Source: Streptomyces sp. NA04227
Lineage (GTDB): Bacteria; Actinomycetota; Actinomycetes; Streptomycetales; Streptomycetaceae
Assembly (NCBI RefSeq): GCF_013364195.1
Contig: NZ_CP054918.1
Location: 6,189,001 to 6,253,000, forward strand
Reading direction: 5' to 3'
DNA length: 64,000 nucleotides
A program made the position numbers and the translations under genes. This document shows positions 49,488-61,702 of the stretch, piece by piece. The number at the start of each line of letters is the position of its first letter. The stretch's first letter is position 1. The notes beneath the pieces are model-generated. The model was not told the origin of the DNA, did no database searches, and saw nothing but the letters and a program-made list of their open reading frames with translations.

Positions 49488-51344
49488 GTGCCGCAGTTCC
49501 TCGACGCCGGCGCCGTACGCGCCTGGTGCGGGCTCGCGCTCAGGGCGCTGGGGCGGGACCGCGAGGCGATCGACGCGATCAACGTGTATCCCGTCGCGGA
49601 CGGGGACACCGGCACCAACCTCTACCTGACCGTCGAGTCGGCGGCGCAGGCCGTCGAAGAGGCTTTCGCCGGGGCTACGGCAGCGGCTGCACGTACGCGT
49701 ACGGACATCGGGACCGGAGCCGGAGGCGATGCCGCGCACACGACCCCCGATGACGCTTCCGTACGCGGAGAGGGCGCGGGCGGTGACTCCCTGTCGCTCG
49801 GCGAGGCCGTACGCGCCATGGCGCACGGCGCATTGCTCGGCGCGCGCGGCAATTCGGGCACGATCCTGGCTCAGCTCCTGCGGGGTATGGCCCAGGTGCT
49901 GACCGGGGACAGGAACGGGGCCAAGGGGGCCCCGGCGGATGAGCGCGGTGCCGACGGGCTCGCGCTGGCGCGGGCGCTGCGCGGGGCGGCCGAGGCCGGG
50001 TACCGGGCCGTGGCGCACCCGGTGGAGGGCACCGTGCTGACCGTTGCCACGGCGGCGGCCCGGGCGGCGGACCGGCTGGGTGGCGAGCGCGACTGCGGCG
50101 AGGTGGCGCGGGCCGCGTACGAGGGTGCGCGGGAGGCGCTGGCCAGGACGCCGGGACAGCTCGCGGTGCTCGGCCGGGCCGGAGTGGTGGACGCCGGGGG
50201 CCGGGGCCTGGTCGCCGTCCTCGCGGCGCTGGTCGAGGCGCTCACCGGGCGGCGCCCTCTCTCGGCCGAGACCTCGGGTGCGAAGGCGGGCCCGGGCGGT
50301 GACGTACGGGGGCCCGGGGCCCCGACGAGCGCGTTGCTCCCGGACGAGTCGAGCGCGGCGTTCCCGGCCGAGCCGAGTGCGTTGCTCCCGGAGGAGTGCG
50401 GGGAAGCGGCGCCGGACGGGACGGGCCCCGCGTTCGAGGTGATCTATCTGCTCGAAGCCGCGGACGAGGCGGTCGACCGGCTGCGGGCGCGGCTCGACGG
50501 GCTGGGGGACTCCCTGGTGGTCGTCGGCGGCGACGGGCTGTGGAACGTCCATGTGCATGTGGACGACGCGGGCGCCGCCGTCGAGGCCGGAGTCGAGGCG
50601 GGGCGTCCGTACCGCATTCGCATCACGCATTTCGCGGCCGGGGACGCGCACATGCGTGCCGGGCGCCCGCCGCGCGCGCGGGTGCCGCGCGCGGTGGTGG
50701 CCGTGGTCCCCGGCGAGGGCCTCGCCGGGCTGTACGCGGAGGCGGGCGCGACGACCGTTCCGCAGCGGCCTGGACGTCGGCTCGCCAGTACCGAACTGGT
50801 GCAGGCCATACACCGTGCCCACGCCGACGAGGTCGTACTGCTTCCCAACGACGCGGAGTTGAGGCCCACCGCCGCGGCCGCCGCCGAGCGGGCGCGCTCG
50901 GAGGGGCTGCGGATCGCGCTGATCCCGACCCGGTCGCCGGTGCAGGGTCTGTCCGCGCTCGCGGTGCACGAGCCGGAGCGCCGGTTCGACGAGGACGTGG
51001 TCCAGATGACCTCGGCCGCGGGGGCCACCCGGTACGGCGAACTCAGCATCGCCGAGCGGCAGTCGTGGACCAGCGCGGGCATCTGTCAGGCCGGGGACGT
51101 ACTCGGCCTGATCGACGGCGACGTGGCCGTGATCGGCGCCGAGGTCACCGGCATGGCGATCACCGTCCTGGACCGGATGCTGTCGGCGGGCGGTGAACTG
51201 GTGACCCTGATCCTCGGCGAGTCAGTGCCCGAGGCGCTCGCCGAGATTCTCGAACAGCACGTGCGCGAGGTGCACTTGGCCGTGGACACGGTGGTCTACC
51301 GGGGCGGCCGCGAGTCGGCGCTGCTGCTCATCGGGGTCGAGTAG
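49488..51344 (+). CDS. DAK2/DhaL and EDD domain protein (FakA/YloV-like)
   Basis: GTG at 49488 has a perfect AGGAGGCGCAG upstream, giving 618 residues; earlier codons in the frame are not favoured. The N-terminal DhaL (DAK2) domain has INVYPVADGDTGTNLYLT (residues 31-48, ATP/Mg-binding Asps) and GARGNSGTILAQLLRG. A variable linker (about 255-310, with an odd AFPAEPSALLPEE-type repeat) leads to a C-terminal domain like that of FakA (fatty acid kinase): VIYLLEAADEAVDRLRARLDG and later SEGLRIALIPTRSPVQGLSALAV. FakA phosphorylates fatty acids bound by FakB. In Actinobacteria this gene always precedes recG; its true substrate here is unknown. Confidence 0.92.
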   Translation: MPQFLDAGAVRAWCGLALRALGRDREAIDAINVYPVADGDTGTNLYLTVESAAQAVEEAFAGATAAAARTRTDIGTGAGGDAAHTTPDDASVRGEGAGGDSLSLGEAVRAMAHGALLGARGNSGTILAQLLRGMAQVLTGDRNGAKGAPADERGADGLALARALRGAAEAGYRAVAHPVEGTVLTVATAAARAADRLGGERDCGEVARAAYEGAREALARTPGQLAVLGRAGVVDAGGRGLVAVLAALVEALTGRRPLSAETSGAKAGPGGDVRGPGAPTSALLPDESSAAFPAEPSALLPEECGEAAPDGTGPAFEVIYLLEAADEAVDRLRARLDGLGDSLVVVGGDGLWNVHVHVDDAGAAVEAGVEAGRPYRIRITHFAAGDAHMRAGRPPRARVPRAVVAVVPGEGLAGLYAEAGATTVPQRPGRRLASTELVQAIHRAHADEVVLLPNDAELRPTAAAAAERARSEGLRIALIPTRSPVQGLSALAVHEPERRFDEDVVQMTSAAGATRYGELSIAERQSWTSAGICQAGDVLGLIDGDVAVIGAEVTGMAITVLDRMLSAGGELVTLILGESVPEALAEILEQHVREVHLAVDTVVYRGGRESALLLIGVE

Positions 51345-51578
51345 CTCTCGTACAGCCCTCGTACGGAGATGCCGTCGGCGCGCCAACGTCCTTTCCCGTA
51401 GGGCGACTTCGGAGCCTTTTGCCAGTGCCCGCCGCAGCGGTACGCCGAGGCGTGAGGCCGGACTCCGCGGCCCGACCGCCCGGTGGCCGCCGATGGCCGG
51501 GCGCAACCGAACCGCCCGCCCCCGGCGTCGTTCGACACCGGAACGGACGGACGGCGGGCGAACCGGAGGCTGCGAGCG

Positions 51579-52645
51579 GTGACGGCGAGGGCGGACAGGG
51601 CGGGGGAGCGCCCGGAGGAGTGCGTACGGGAAGGGGCCCCAAAGGGCGTCGCGAGCGCGGGAGTTGAGGCTTCGCCCGCCGGGCGGTGGTCCTGGCAGCG
51701 GCAGCGGCAGCGGCTGCGGCTGCGGGGTGCGGCGACAGGGGAGCGCGTACTGGCCGGAGTGTCCCTCCCGTTTCCGCTACTGCTGGCCTTCCCCGGGGTG
51801 GTGCCGAATGCGTTCGGGCGCTGGGGCAGCCTCGTGGAGACCTTTCTGCCGTGGCTCGGCCTGGTCGTCGTCCCGCTGCTGCTTCTGGCGGCGCTGCGCC
51901 GCTCGGTCGTGGTGCTGTGTGCGGCGCTGCTGCCCGCGCTGGTCTGGTCGGTGGTCTTCGGTCCGCTGCTGCTGCCACGGTCCGACGAGGCCTACGACCT
52001 CACGGTGGTGCAGCACAACGTCAGCGATGTGAACGAGGACCCCTCGGGGACCGCGCGGAACTGCTCGCGGCGGGTGGCGCGCTGATCGCCGTGGAGGAGC
52101 TGACGCCGTCCGCGGACCGGGAGTTCGACAAGGTCCTGGCCGCTCGCTATCCCCACCACGCCACCAGTGGGACGGTCGGCCTGTGGTCGGCGCACCCGCT
52201 CACCGACGTACGTCCCGTCGACCTCAGGCCGGACGGATTCGACCCGGGCTGGCAGCGCGGGCTGCGGGCAACGGCCGGGCTGCCGCAGGGAGATGTGGCC
52301 GTGTACGTGGCCCATCTGCCCTCGGTCCGGCTCGGCGCGAGCGGCTTCGGCTCGGCCCCGCGCGACGAAAGCGCCGCACTGCTCGGCACCGTCCTGCGCG
52401 CGGAGCGGCTGAGCCGGGTGATCCTGCTCGGCGACCTCAACGGCACCGTGGACGACCGGGGCCTGGACCCCGTCCTCGCACAGGTGCGCCCGCCCCGGTC
52501 GGGCTTCGCCCTGAGCTGGCCCGCGCGTCTGCCACTGGCCCGGATCGACCAGGTCATGGCCCGTACCGCCACGGTCATCCGCATCGACTCGCTGCCCGCC
52601 ACCGGCAGCGATCACCTGCCTGTGGCGGCGCGGATACGGCTGTAG
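51579..52645 (+). pseudogene. Endonuclease/exonuclease/phosphatase family membrane protein, frameshifted
   Basis: The start GTG at 51579 has GGAGG nine bases upstream. The N-terminal half encodes membrane helices (LPFPLLLAFPG, LGLVVVPLLLLAALRR, VLCAALLPALVWSVVFG) and then DLTVVQHNVSDVNEDPSG. The frame then breaks at a G-run (52046-52049, TCGGGGACC). The rest of the domain continues in the -1 frame: AELLAAGGALIAVEELTP, VILLGDLNGTVDD and GSDHLPVAARI. Adding one G gives a continuous 355-residue protein of the EEP family (metal-dependent hydrolase). It is either a true mutation or a sequencing error in the homopolymer. The intact downstream codon use suggests a recent event. Confidence 0.85.
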
Positions 52646-52668
52646 GCGCCGGTGGCTGTACGGCTCTT

Positions 52669-52710
52669 GAGCGCTGAGCGCTGAGCGCTGAGTGCCGGGT
52701 GCCGGGTGCA
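52669..52710 (+). repeat. Heptamer tandem repeat
   Basis: There are six 7-base units: GAGCGCT three times exactly, then GAGTGCC, GGGTGCC and GGGTGCA. They lie between the convergent EEP and TPR genes. It is slippage-prone and may vary in length between strains. Confidence 0.8.
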
Positions 52711-52755
52711 GTGGCCGTGCCGCCGCGTGCCGCGTCCGCACACCGCCGACCCGGT

Positions 52756-55700
52756 TCACCGCCCCTCGGACGGCACCGCCTCCTGGCTCAACTGACGTAC
52801 CGCGGTGGACAGTTCGGCCGCCTGTCCGCGATGCCGGGCGGCGACGGCGGAGTCCTCGTCGGCGTACTCGGCACGTACCCGCTCGGCCCGCGCGGCGGCC
52901 TCCTCGGGGCGGCCGAGGTGGTGGGCCAGCCAGCCCGCCTCGATCTCGGCGGCGCTGCGGCGGTCGCGGGCCGCCGCGCCCAGCGGGGCGAATCCGGCCA
53001 CGGCGCGGTCGAGCAGGGCGAGTGCCTCCTCGTACGCCGTGCGTGCGTGGCCGTCCGTGTCCCGGGCCGGGTCGCCCTGGGTGATCCGGGGCAGCAGCTC
53101 GCCCAACTGCCGCAGGGTGTCGGCGTGTTCGAGGGCGAGCCGGTCACGGTCCTCGCCTTCCTCGGGCGCGGCGGCGAGCGCGGACTCGGTCGTGTGCAGC
53201 GCGGTCGTCATCAACTCCCGTGCCCGGGCGGGCTCGCCGAGTTCCTGGGCGAGCCAGGCGCGGGCGCGCAGGCTGCGGACCAGCCCGTGCGGATTGCCGA
53301 GCTCCTGCCACAGCTCACCGGCGCGCCCGTAGGCACGGTCGGCCTGCTCGGGCAGTTCCGAGCGGCTCAGCGCCTCGGCGGCGAGATGGGCCAGGGCCGC
53401 GTGATCGCTCTGGTCCGGCCAGGTCGCGGCGGTCTCCGCGGCCCGCAGCCAGTGCTCGGCGGCCAAACGGTGCTCCCCGAGTGCGCTGAGGCTCTCGCCC
53501 AGCCACCAGCGGGTCTGGACCACGGTGCCCTCGCCGTGGATCTCGGTGGAGATCTCGGCGAGCGCGCCCTCCAGTACCTCCGCGGCCTCGGCGGCGCGGC
53601 CCTGGTGCAGCAGGAACCCGCCCAGCTTGTGCCGGGCCCAGGCGCCGAAGGTGCCGCTCTCGCCCGCCTCGTCGGCCCAGTGGGCCGCGTCCAGGGCGTG
53701 GGTGACCGCGTCGGCCAACTCGCCCCGGGCGCCGAGCAGATCGGCCAGGCGCAGGTGCACTCGGGCCAGAGCGGGCGGCGGGAGCCGGCCCGCCCCGTGC
53801 TCCAGGGCCGCGTAGCCCGCGGCCAGGGCACCCTCGCGGTCGCAGAGCCGGTACCGCACGTCGGTGAGCCGGACCTCGTACTCGACCGCGAACCAGGGCA
53901 GCGAGGCCGCGACGTACTCCTCGGCGGCGCGCGCGTACCCGTCTGCTGCCTCGCCGAACTCGCCCCGGTGCTCGGCGAGTTCACCCAGCGCGCCGCGTGC
54001 CTCGGCGGACCGGGCGGCCAGTTGGAGGTCCTCGGTGTGCGAGGCGGCGTGCGCGAGGAGTTCCCGGGCGGCGGACTCGGCGGCGGCCAGGGGCGGTTCG
54101 GTCGTGTCGGCGGCACCGCCCGGGTCGGCCTGGGCGTTCGCAGCGGGATCGGTTTCCGGCGCCGCCTCGCCCATCCGCTCCTGTACGGCTGCCAGCAGGA
54201 TCCGCAGGCGTGCGGCGAGGACCGCACCCGCCTGCCGGGGGCCGGTGTCCCCGGCGCCGTACAGCGTGAGCACCTTCTCGCGACAGGTGTCGACGTCGGC
54301 CAGGGCCCGCACGGGCGAGCCGAAGTGGGCCAGGGCGTGGGCGGCGCGGGCGCGCGAGGCCTCGGCCTCGCCGCCGTCACCGGCCTCCTCGTACCGTTCG
54401 GCGGCCTCCTCGAAGTGGCGCACCGCCTCCTCGCGCGGCGTGCGGCCGTCCAGGCCGCGGTGCTCGGCGAGCCGGGCCAGGTCCACCGCGTCGAGTACGG
54501 CGTCCTGCTCCGTCGCCGCCCGTGCGACCGCCGCCCAGGCGGACACGGACTCCGGGCGCAGTTCCTCGGTGGCGGTCCGTGCCGCGTCGAGGAGGGCGGG
54601 CAGGTCGTCGGTGGGGGCCTCGCTCCGGTGCGCGGGTGGCGCCGGGCGCGGTGGTGTGACCGGGCGCCCGGCGCGCACGCCGAGAGCCAGGCGCTCCGCG
54701 AGGGGCTCGCGCGCCATGCGTGCGCGCACCCGCTCACCGATGTGCGCGGTGCCGTTGCGGGCGTCGAACAGCGCGGCGAGCTCCAGCGCGCCGTCGCGGG
54801 CGTGCGCGCCGAGCGCGTCGGCCCGCCATTCACGTCCGGGCGGCCCGGGTACCGGCTGGGCGCCGAGGCCGAGTTCGACCAGGCGGTCCATGAGCCGCGC
54901 GACCACCGCGAGGAACTCCATCCGGCTGGCCGGGTCGCCGTCCGAGACGAAGTACGCGGGCCGTTCGGCGAGCAGTTCCAGGGCGCGCGCCTCGTTGCCG
55001 GTCAGGGCGCAGAACTCGACATGGTCGGCGTACGCGTCCCGCATGCTCTCCATGCCGCGCACCAGCCGCAGCCCGCGCAGATGGTGGGCGCGTGCCTCGT
55101 CCCTGCGGTTCTCGCGCAGCAGCGGCAGCAGCGAGGAGGCCAGCACCGCGTGCGGCTCGTGGGCGCAGGTGTAGGTGCCCGCGAGTACCGGCTGCCACAG
55201 CTCCAGAGCCGCCGCGTCGTCGCCGAGCCGGGCCTTCCACGCGCCCTGCTCGTGCAGTTCGCAGGCATGGCAGTCGGCCATGTCGTCGCGCTCGGCCGCC
55301 AGCCACGCCTGGTACGCGCGTTCGGCGCGCGCCAGATCGCCGATGTGGTGGGCCACCGCGTGCTCGCAGCAGCGCACCGCGCGCTCGGAGTACCCGGCGA
55401 GCCGGTAGCGGTGCTCCATCTCGCCGAGCCACTTCTCGATGGAGGCCAGCGGGATGTGCGGCTGCTCCAGCATCCCGGAGGACATCCACTTGAAGACCCA
55501 GTGCAGCGAGTGGGCCTCGTAGGTGTCGAAGTCGTCGGGGCGTTCGTCCCACATCCGCAGCAGCCGCGCGAAGGGCACGAACATCTTGTCCTTCTCGGAG
55601 CTGTAGTTGTACGACTGCAGTTGATGGCCGAGTGCCTCGACGACCGCGAGCGGAATGCCCAACTGCTCCGCCTGCGCGAGGAGTTCCTCGGCACGGGCGT

Positions 55701-55791
55701 TGCGGGCCGGACCCTCCGGCTGCTCGTCGTTCTCGGCGATCGCCGCCCGCAGCCCGTCGAAGTCCACTGCCCCGTCGCTCAGTTGGGTCAC
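52756..55791 (-). CDS. Large tetratricopeptide-repeat protein coupled to an HSP90-like gene
   Basis: The product (1011 aa from GTG 55791) is almost all Ala/Leu/Glu/Arg-rich helices with recurrent TPR-like pairs. An example is GELAEHRGEFGEAADGYARAAEEYV, and also ALGEHRLAAEHWLRAAETA and ARAWLAQELGEPARARELMTTAL. The N-terminal 250 residues (YNYSSEKDKMFVPFARLLRMWDERPDDFD, HSLHWVFKWMSSGM) are conserved-looking and distinct. The start overlaps the HSP90-like stop by four bases (GTGA), so the two are translated together. No signal or membrane helix. TPR proteins bind Hsp90 in eukaryotes, making a co-chaperone role attractive but unproven. Confidence 0.88.
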   Translation of the reverse strand: MTQLSDGAVDFDGLRAAIAENDEQPEGPARNARAEELLAQAEQLGIPLAVVEALGHQLQSYNYSSEKDKMFVPFARLLRMWDERPDDFDTYEAHSLHWVFKWMSSGMLEQPHIPLASIEKWLGEMEHRYRLAGYSERAVRCCEHAVAHHIGDLARAERAYQAWLAAERDDMADCHACELHEQGAWKARLGDDAAALELWQPVLAGTYTCAHEPHAVLASSLLPLLRENRRDEARAHHLRGLRLVRGMESMRDAYADHVEFCALTGNEARALELLAERPAYFVSDGDPASRMEFLAVVARLMDRLVELGLGAQPVPGPPGREWRADALGAHARDGALELAALFDARNGTAHIGERVRARMAREPLAERLALGVRAGRPVTPPRPAPPAHRSEAPTDDLPALLDAARTATEELRPESVSAWAAVARAATEQDAVLDAVDLARLAEHRGLDGRTPREEAVRHFEEAAERYEEAGDGGEAEASRARAAHALAHFGSPVRALADVDTCREKVLTLYGAGDTGPRQAGAVLAARLRILLAAVQERMGEAAPETDPAANAQADPGGAADTTEPPLAAAESAARELLAHAASHTEDLQLAARSAEARGALGELAEHRGEFGEAADGYARAAEEYVAASLPWFAVEYEVRLTDVRYRLCDREGALAAGYAALEHGAGRLPPPALARVHLRLADLLGARGELADAVTHALDAAHWADEAGESGTFGAWARHKLGGFLLHQGRAAEAAEVLEGALAEISTEIHGEGTVVQTRWWLGESLSALGEHRLAAEHWLRAAETAATWPDQSDHAALAHLAAEALSRSELPEQADRAYGRAGELWQELGNPHGLVRSLRARAWLAQELGEPARARELMTTALHTTESALAAAPEEGEDRDRLALEHADTLRQLGELLPRITQGDPARDTDGHARTAYEEALALLDRAVAGFAPLGAAARDRRSAAEIEAGWLAHHLGRPEEAAARAERVRAEYADEDSAVAARHRGQAAELSTAVRQLSQEAVPSEGR

Positions 55792-57602
55792 AGGCCGCCC
55801 TCTCCGTTCGCCGTGCCGTCGTGCGTCGCCCATTCAAGAAGCCCGATGAAGGCGCGGTTGAGCAGCGCCGAGTCCGCGGGGCGCAGCGGGCGCTGGGCCC
55901 TCAACAGCGCCTGCCCGTACAGCGATTCGACCGCGGTGCCGACCAGTTCGGGGTCGCCCAGCGAACCGATGCGCCGCACCAGCGGGTTGAGGTGGTTGAG
56001 GATCAGCTTGGGACGCGGGGCGCTGCCGCGCAGCGAGCCGAGGATGCCCGACCACAGCTCGTCCGCCTGCTCCTCGGCCTCCTCCCGTGCCTGTTCGTGG
56101 CGGGCGCCGCGGTCGTCGAGGTGGAGTGCGGGCACCGACAGCGGATGGAAGGCGCGCAGCGCGACATCGCAGCCGAGCGCGTCCAGCCGCGCGCGGGCCG
56201 TGCCGAGGAACGCGGCGAGCGCCAGTTCCTCCTCGGGGGCCACGGTGTCCAGATGCGCGGTGACGGTGTCCGTGTCGAGTTCGGCGACAGCGGTGCCGGG
56301 CCGCACCGAGGGCAGCGCCTCGACCAGGTCGGTGTCGTAGGTGTAGCCGCCGTTGACGACACCGATGCCCTGGGCCGCGGCGATCGGGGCGACCTGACGG
56401 AACTCCTCGACCGTACGCGTGTAGTGGATCACCGGGTGGCGCTGGGCGAACTCCTCGAGCGAGACCTGTCCGTCGGTGGTCTCGAACGGCAGCCAGGGCA
56501 GCATCGTGCGCAGCATGTCCCCGTCGTGCCGGGCCAGCGACTTCACGCCCAGGTGGTGCACGGCCAAAAAGGCCCGCAGACGCTCCGGGTCGCCCGCCGC
56601 GAGGGTGCTCAGCCAGTCGCGGATGCGCTCGCCGAGCGCCTCGCGCACCGCCGCCAGGGTCTCGTCCTCGTACAGCGACTCGCGCGAGGCGGTCGGCCGC
56701 AGGCTGTCGGTGTCGATGACGCAGCGGACGAAGAACGCCCAGTCGGGCAGGAGCTGTTCGGCACGCTCGGTCAGCAGCATGCCCTTGAGGTGCACCCGGT
56801 GCCGGGCCCGCTGCGCCGGACTCACCGCACTGGGCAGCACATACGCGACACCGCGCACGCCCGCCAGCGGGATGTCCAGCTCGACGGTGTCCAGCGGGGA
56901 GAAGCCGAACGTCTCCTGGCAGTGCCGGGCCAGCGCGACCCGGCGGGCGGCCGGGCCGGGGTAGGTACGGTCCCAGGGCGCGGGCAGCTCGGTGACCGGT
57001 TCGCCGCCGACCCGTACGTCGTAGGGCAGCAACGCGCCGAAGTCCCGGGCCAGTTCACGCACCCGGTCCTCGGCGAGCCACTCCTCGGCGTCGCCGCGGG
57101 CCTCCAGGTGGACGGTGGTGCCGGGCTCGGGGCGGGCCGAGTCGTCCAGCGTGCGCACGGTGTACGAGCCGTCGTCGCGGGCCGTCCACTCCACCGGCGG
57201 CGCGTCCGGCGTACGCGCGGAACGGCTCACCACCCGGATCCGGTCGGCGACCACGAAACAGGCGAGCAGCCCGATGCCGAACTGCCCGAGGAACTCGCTG
57301 CGCACCGCCTGAAGTCCCTCGCCACGCTTGGAACTGCGCCCGATGGTGGCGAGCAGGCTGTGCACATCGGCCTCGGTCAGCCCGATGCCGGTGTCCTCGA
57401 CGCGCAGCGTGCCGCCCTCCGCGTACAGCCGCACCTCGGCGGGCGCGTCCGGCTGCTCCGCCCGGCGGGCGGTCAGCGCGTCGACGGCGTTCTGCAGCAG
57501 CTCGCGCAGATAGACCTTGGGACTGGAGTAGAGGTGGTGGGAGAGCAGGTCCACGAGGCCACGCAGGTCGACCTGGAATGTATGCGGAATCGATGTGTCC
57601 AT
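55788..57602 (-). CDS. HSP90-like (HtpG family) GHKL ATPase
   Basis: The product is 604 residues from ATG 57602. The N-terminal GHKL domain carries the ATP site: RELLQNAVDALTARR (Glu34, Asn38, Asp41), VEDTGIGLTEADVH (Asp70) and GQFGIGLLACFVVADRI (106-122). The middle domain has FVRCVIDTDSLRPTASRESLYED, the HSP90 middle-segment hallmark. The C-terminal half has GVVNGGYTYDTDLVEAL and a helical end. Length is close to bacterial HtpG, but many positions differ (ELLQNAVDAL instead of ELISNASDAL), placing it in a divergent HSP90 branch. There is no MEEVD at the C-terminus. It forms a two-gene operon with the TPR gene. Confidence 0.92.
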   Translation of the reverse strand: MDTSIPHTFQVDLRGLVDLLSHHLYSSPKVYLRELLQNAVDALTARRAEQPDAPAEVRLYAEGGTLRVEDTGIGLTEADVHSLLATIGRSSKRGEGLQAVRSEFLGQFGIGLLACFVVADRIRVVSRSARTPDAPPVEWTARDDGSYTVRTLDDSARPEPGTTVHLEARGDAEEWLAEDRVRELARDFGALLPYDVRVGGEPVTELPAPWDRTYPGPAARRVALARHCQETFGFSPLDTVELDIPLAGVRGVAYVLPSAVSPAQRARHRVHLKGMLLTERAEQLLPDWAFFVRCVIDTDSLRPTASRESLYEDETLAAVREALGERIRDWLSTLAAGDPERLRAFLAVHHLGVKSLARHDGDMLRTMLPWLPFETTDGQVSLEEFAQRHPVIHYTRTVEEFRQVAPIAAAQGIGVVNGGYTYDTDLVEALPSVRPGTAVAELDTDTVTAHLDTVAPEEELALAAFLGTARARLDALGCDVALRAFHPLSVPALHLDDRGARHEQAREEAEEQADELWSGILGSLRGSAPRPKLILNHLNPLVRRIGSLGDPELVGTAVESLYGQALLRAQRPLRPADSALLNRAFIGLLEWATHDGTANGEGGL

Positions 57603-57960
57603 GGTCGCTGCGCCGGTGGGGGGTGGGACGGCGCGGGTCGGGCGGTTCACCGTGAACCGCGGGGCGGGCGCGGGCGAGTGCGCCAGCATAGGCGTCCGGC
57701 GTCCTCGCTGACCAGCCGATAATCCGGTAACTGCCGTGCTGCGGAGGGTGTTCACGCCTCCCCGGCCGAAAGCGGCGCGCTTCTTCCTTGCGGGGGAGGG
57801 GAGTTGGGGCGGGGTAAGGGGCGAGGCGTGCTCACGGGCGCGGGGTACGGGCGTTCGGGGTGGCGGTGTGCGGCGGCGTCCGTAACCCCTGTCGGCCCGG
57901 ACGCCGTGGCGGCGGGTGCCGGGCGATGTCGGTGGTGTGGTGTCCAATGGAAGGGTGTCC
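57603..57960. other. Divergent region between the HSP90-like gene and recG
   Basis: These 358 bases hold both promoters. No CIRCE inverted repeat (TTAGCACTC) or other heat-shock operator is visible. A moderately AT-rich spot at 57718-57728 (GATAATCCGG) could be a -10 for the HSP90 gene on minus (GATTAT). No CDS is supported. Confidence 0.45.
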
Positions 57961-61538
<3,578 letters not shown>

Positions 61539-61598
61539 GTCACTGACTGTCCGTCACCCGGTGTCGGGCCGCCCCGCCCAGGCCGTACAGTCGGGGGC

Positions 61599-61614
61599 GT
61601 CCGACCGGTCGGAC
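61599..61614. promoter_or_regulatory. 16-bp perfect palindrome upstream of the coiled-coil gene
   Basis: GTCCGACCGGTCGGAC is a perfect palindrome 90 bases upstream of the start at 61703. A TACAGT at 61586-61591 just before it could be a -10, which would put the palindrome at the transcript start. Confidence 0.4.
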
Positions 61615-61702
61615 AGGGTCGTGCCACCGCCCGCCGCGGCGGGCACGCGCCCGGGCCGGGGACGTCGGACTCCCGTCAAGGCAAGAGAGTGGCGAGCACA
61701 CG

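Noticed and set aside
52699..56340. A 1213-codon plus-strand frame opposite the TPR and HSP90-like genes
   Set aside because: Shadow frame; composition is the complement of Ala/Glu/Arg-rich helices, with no domain.
57603..57960. CIRCE/HrcA or HAIR/HspR operator for the HSP90-like gene
   Set aside because: Neither the TTAGCACTC inverted repeat nor a CTTGAGT/ACTCAAG pair is present.
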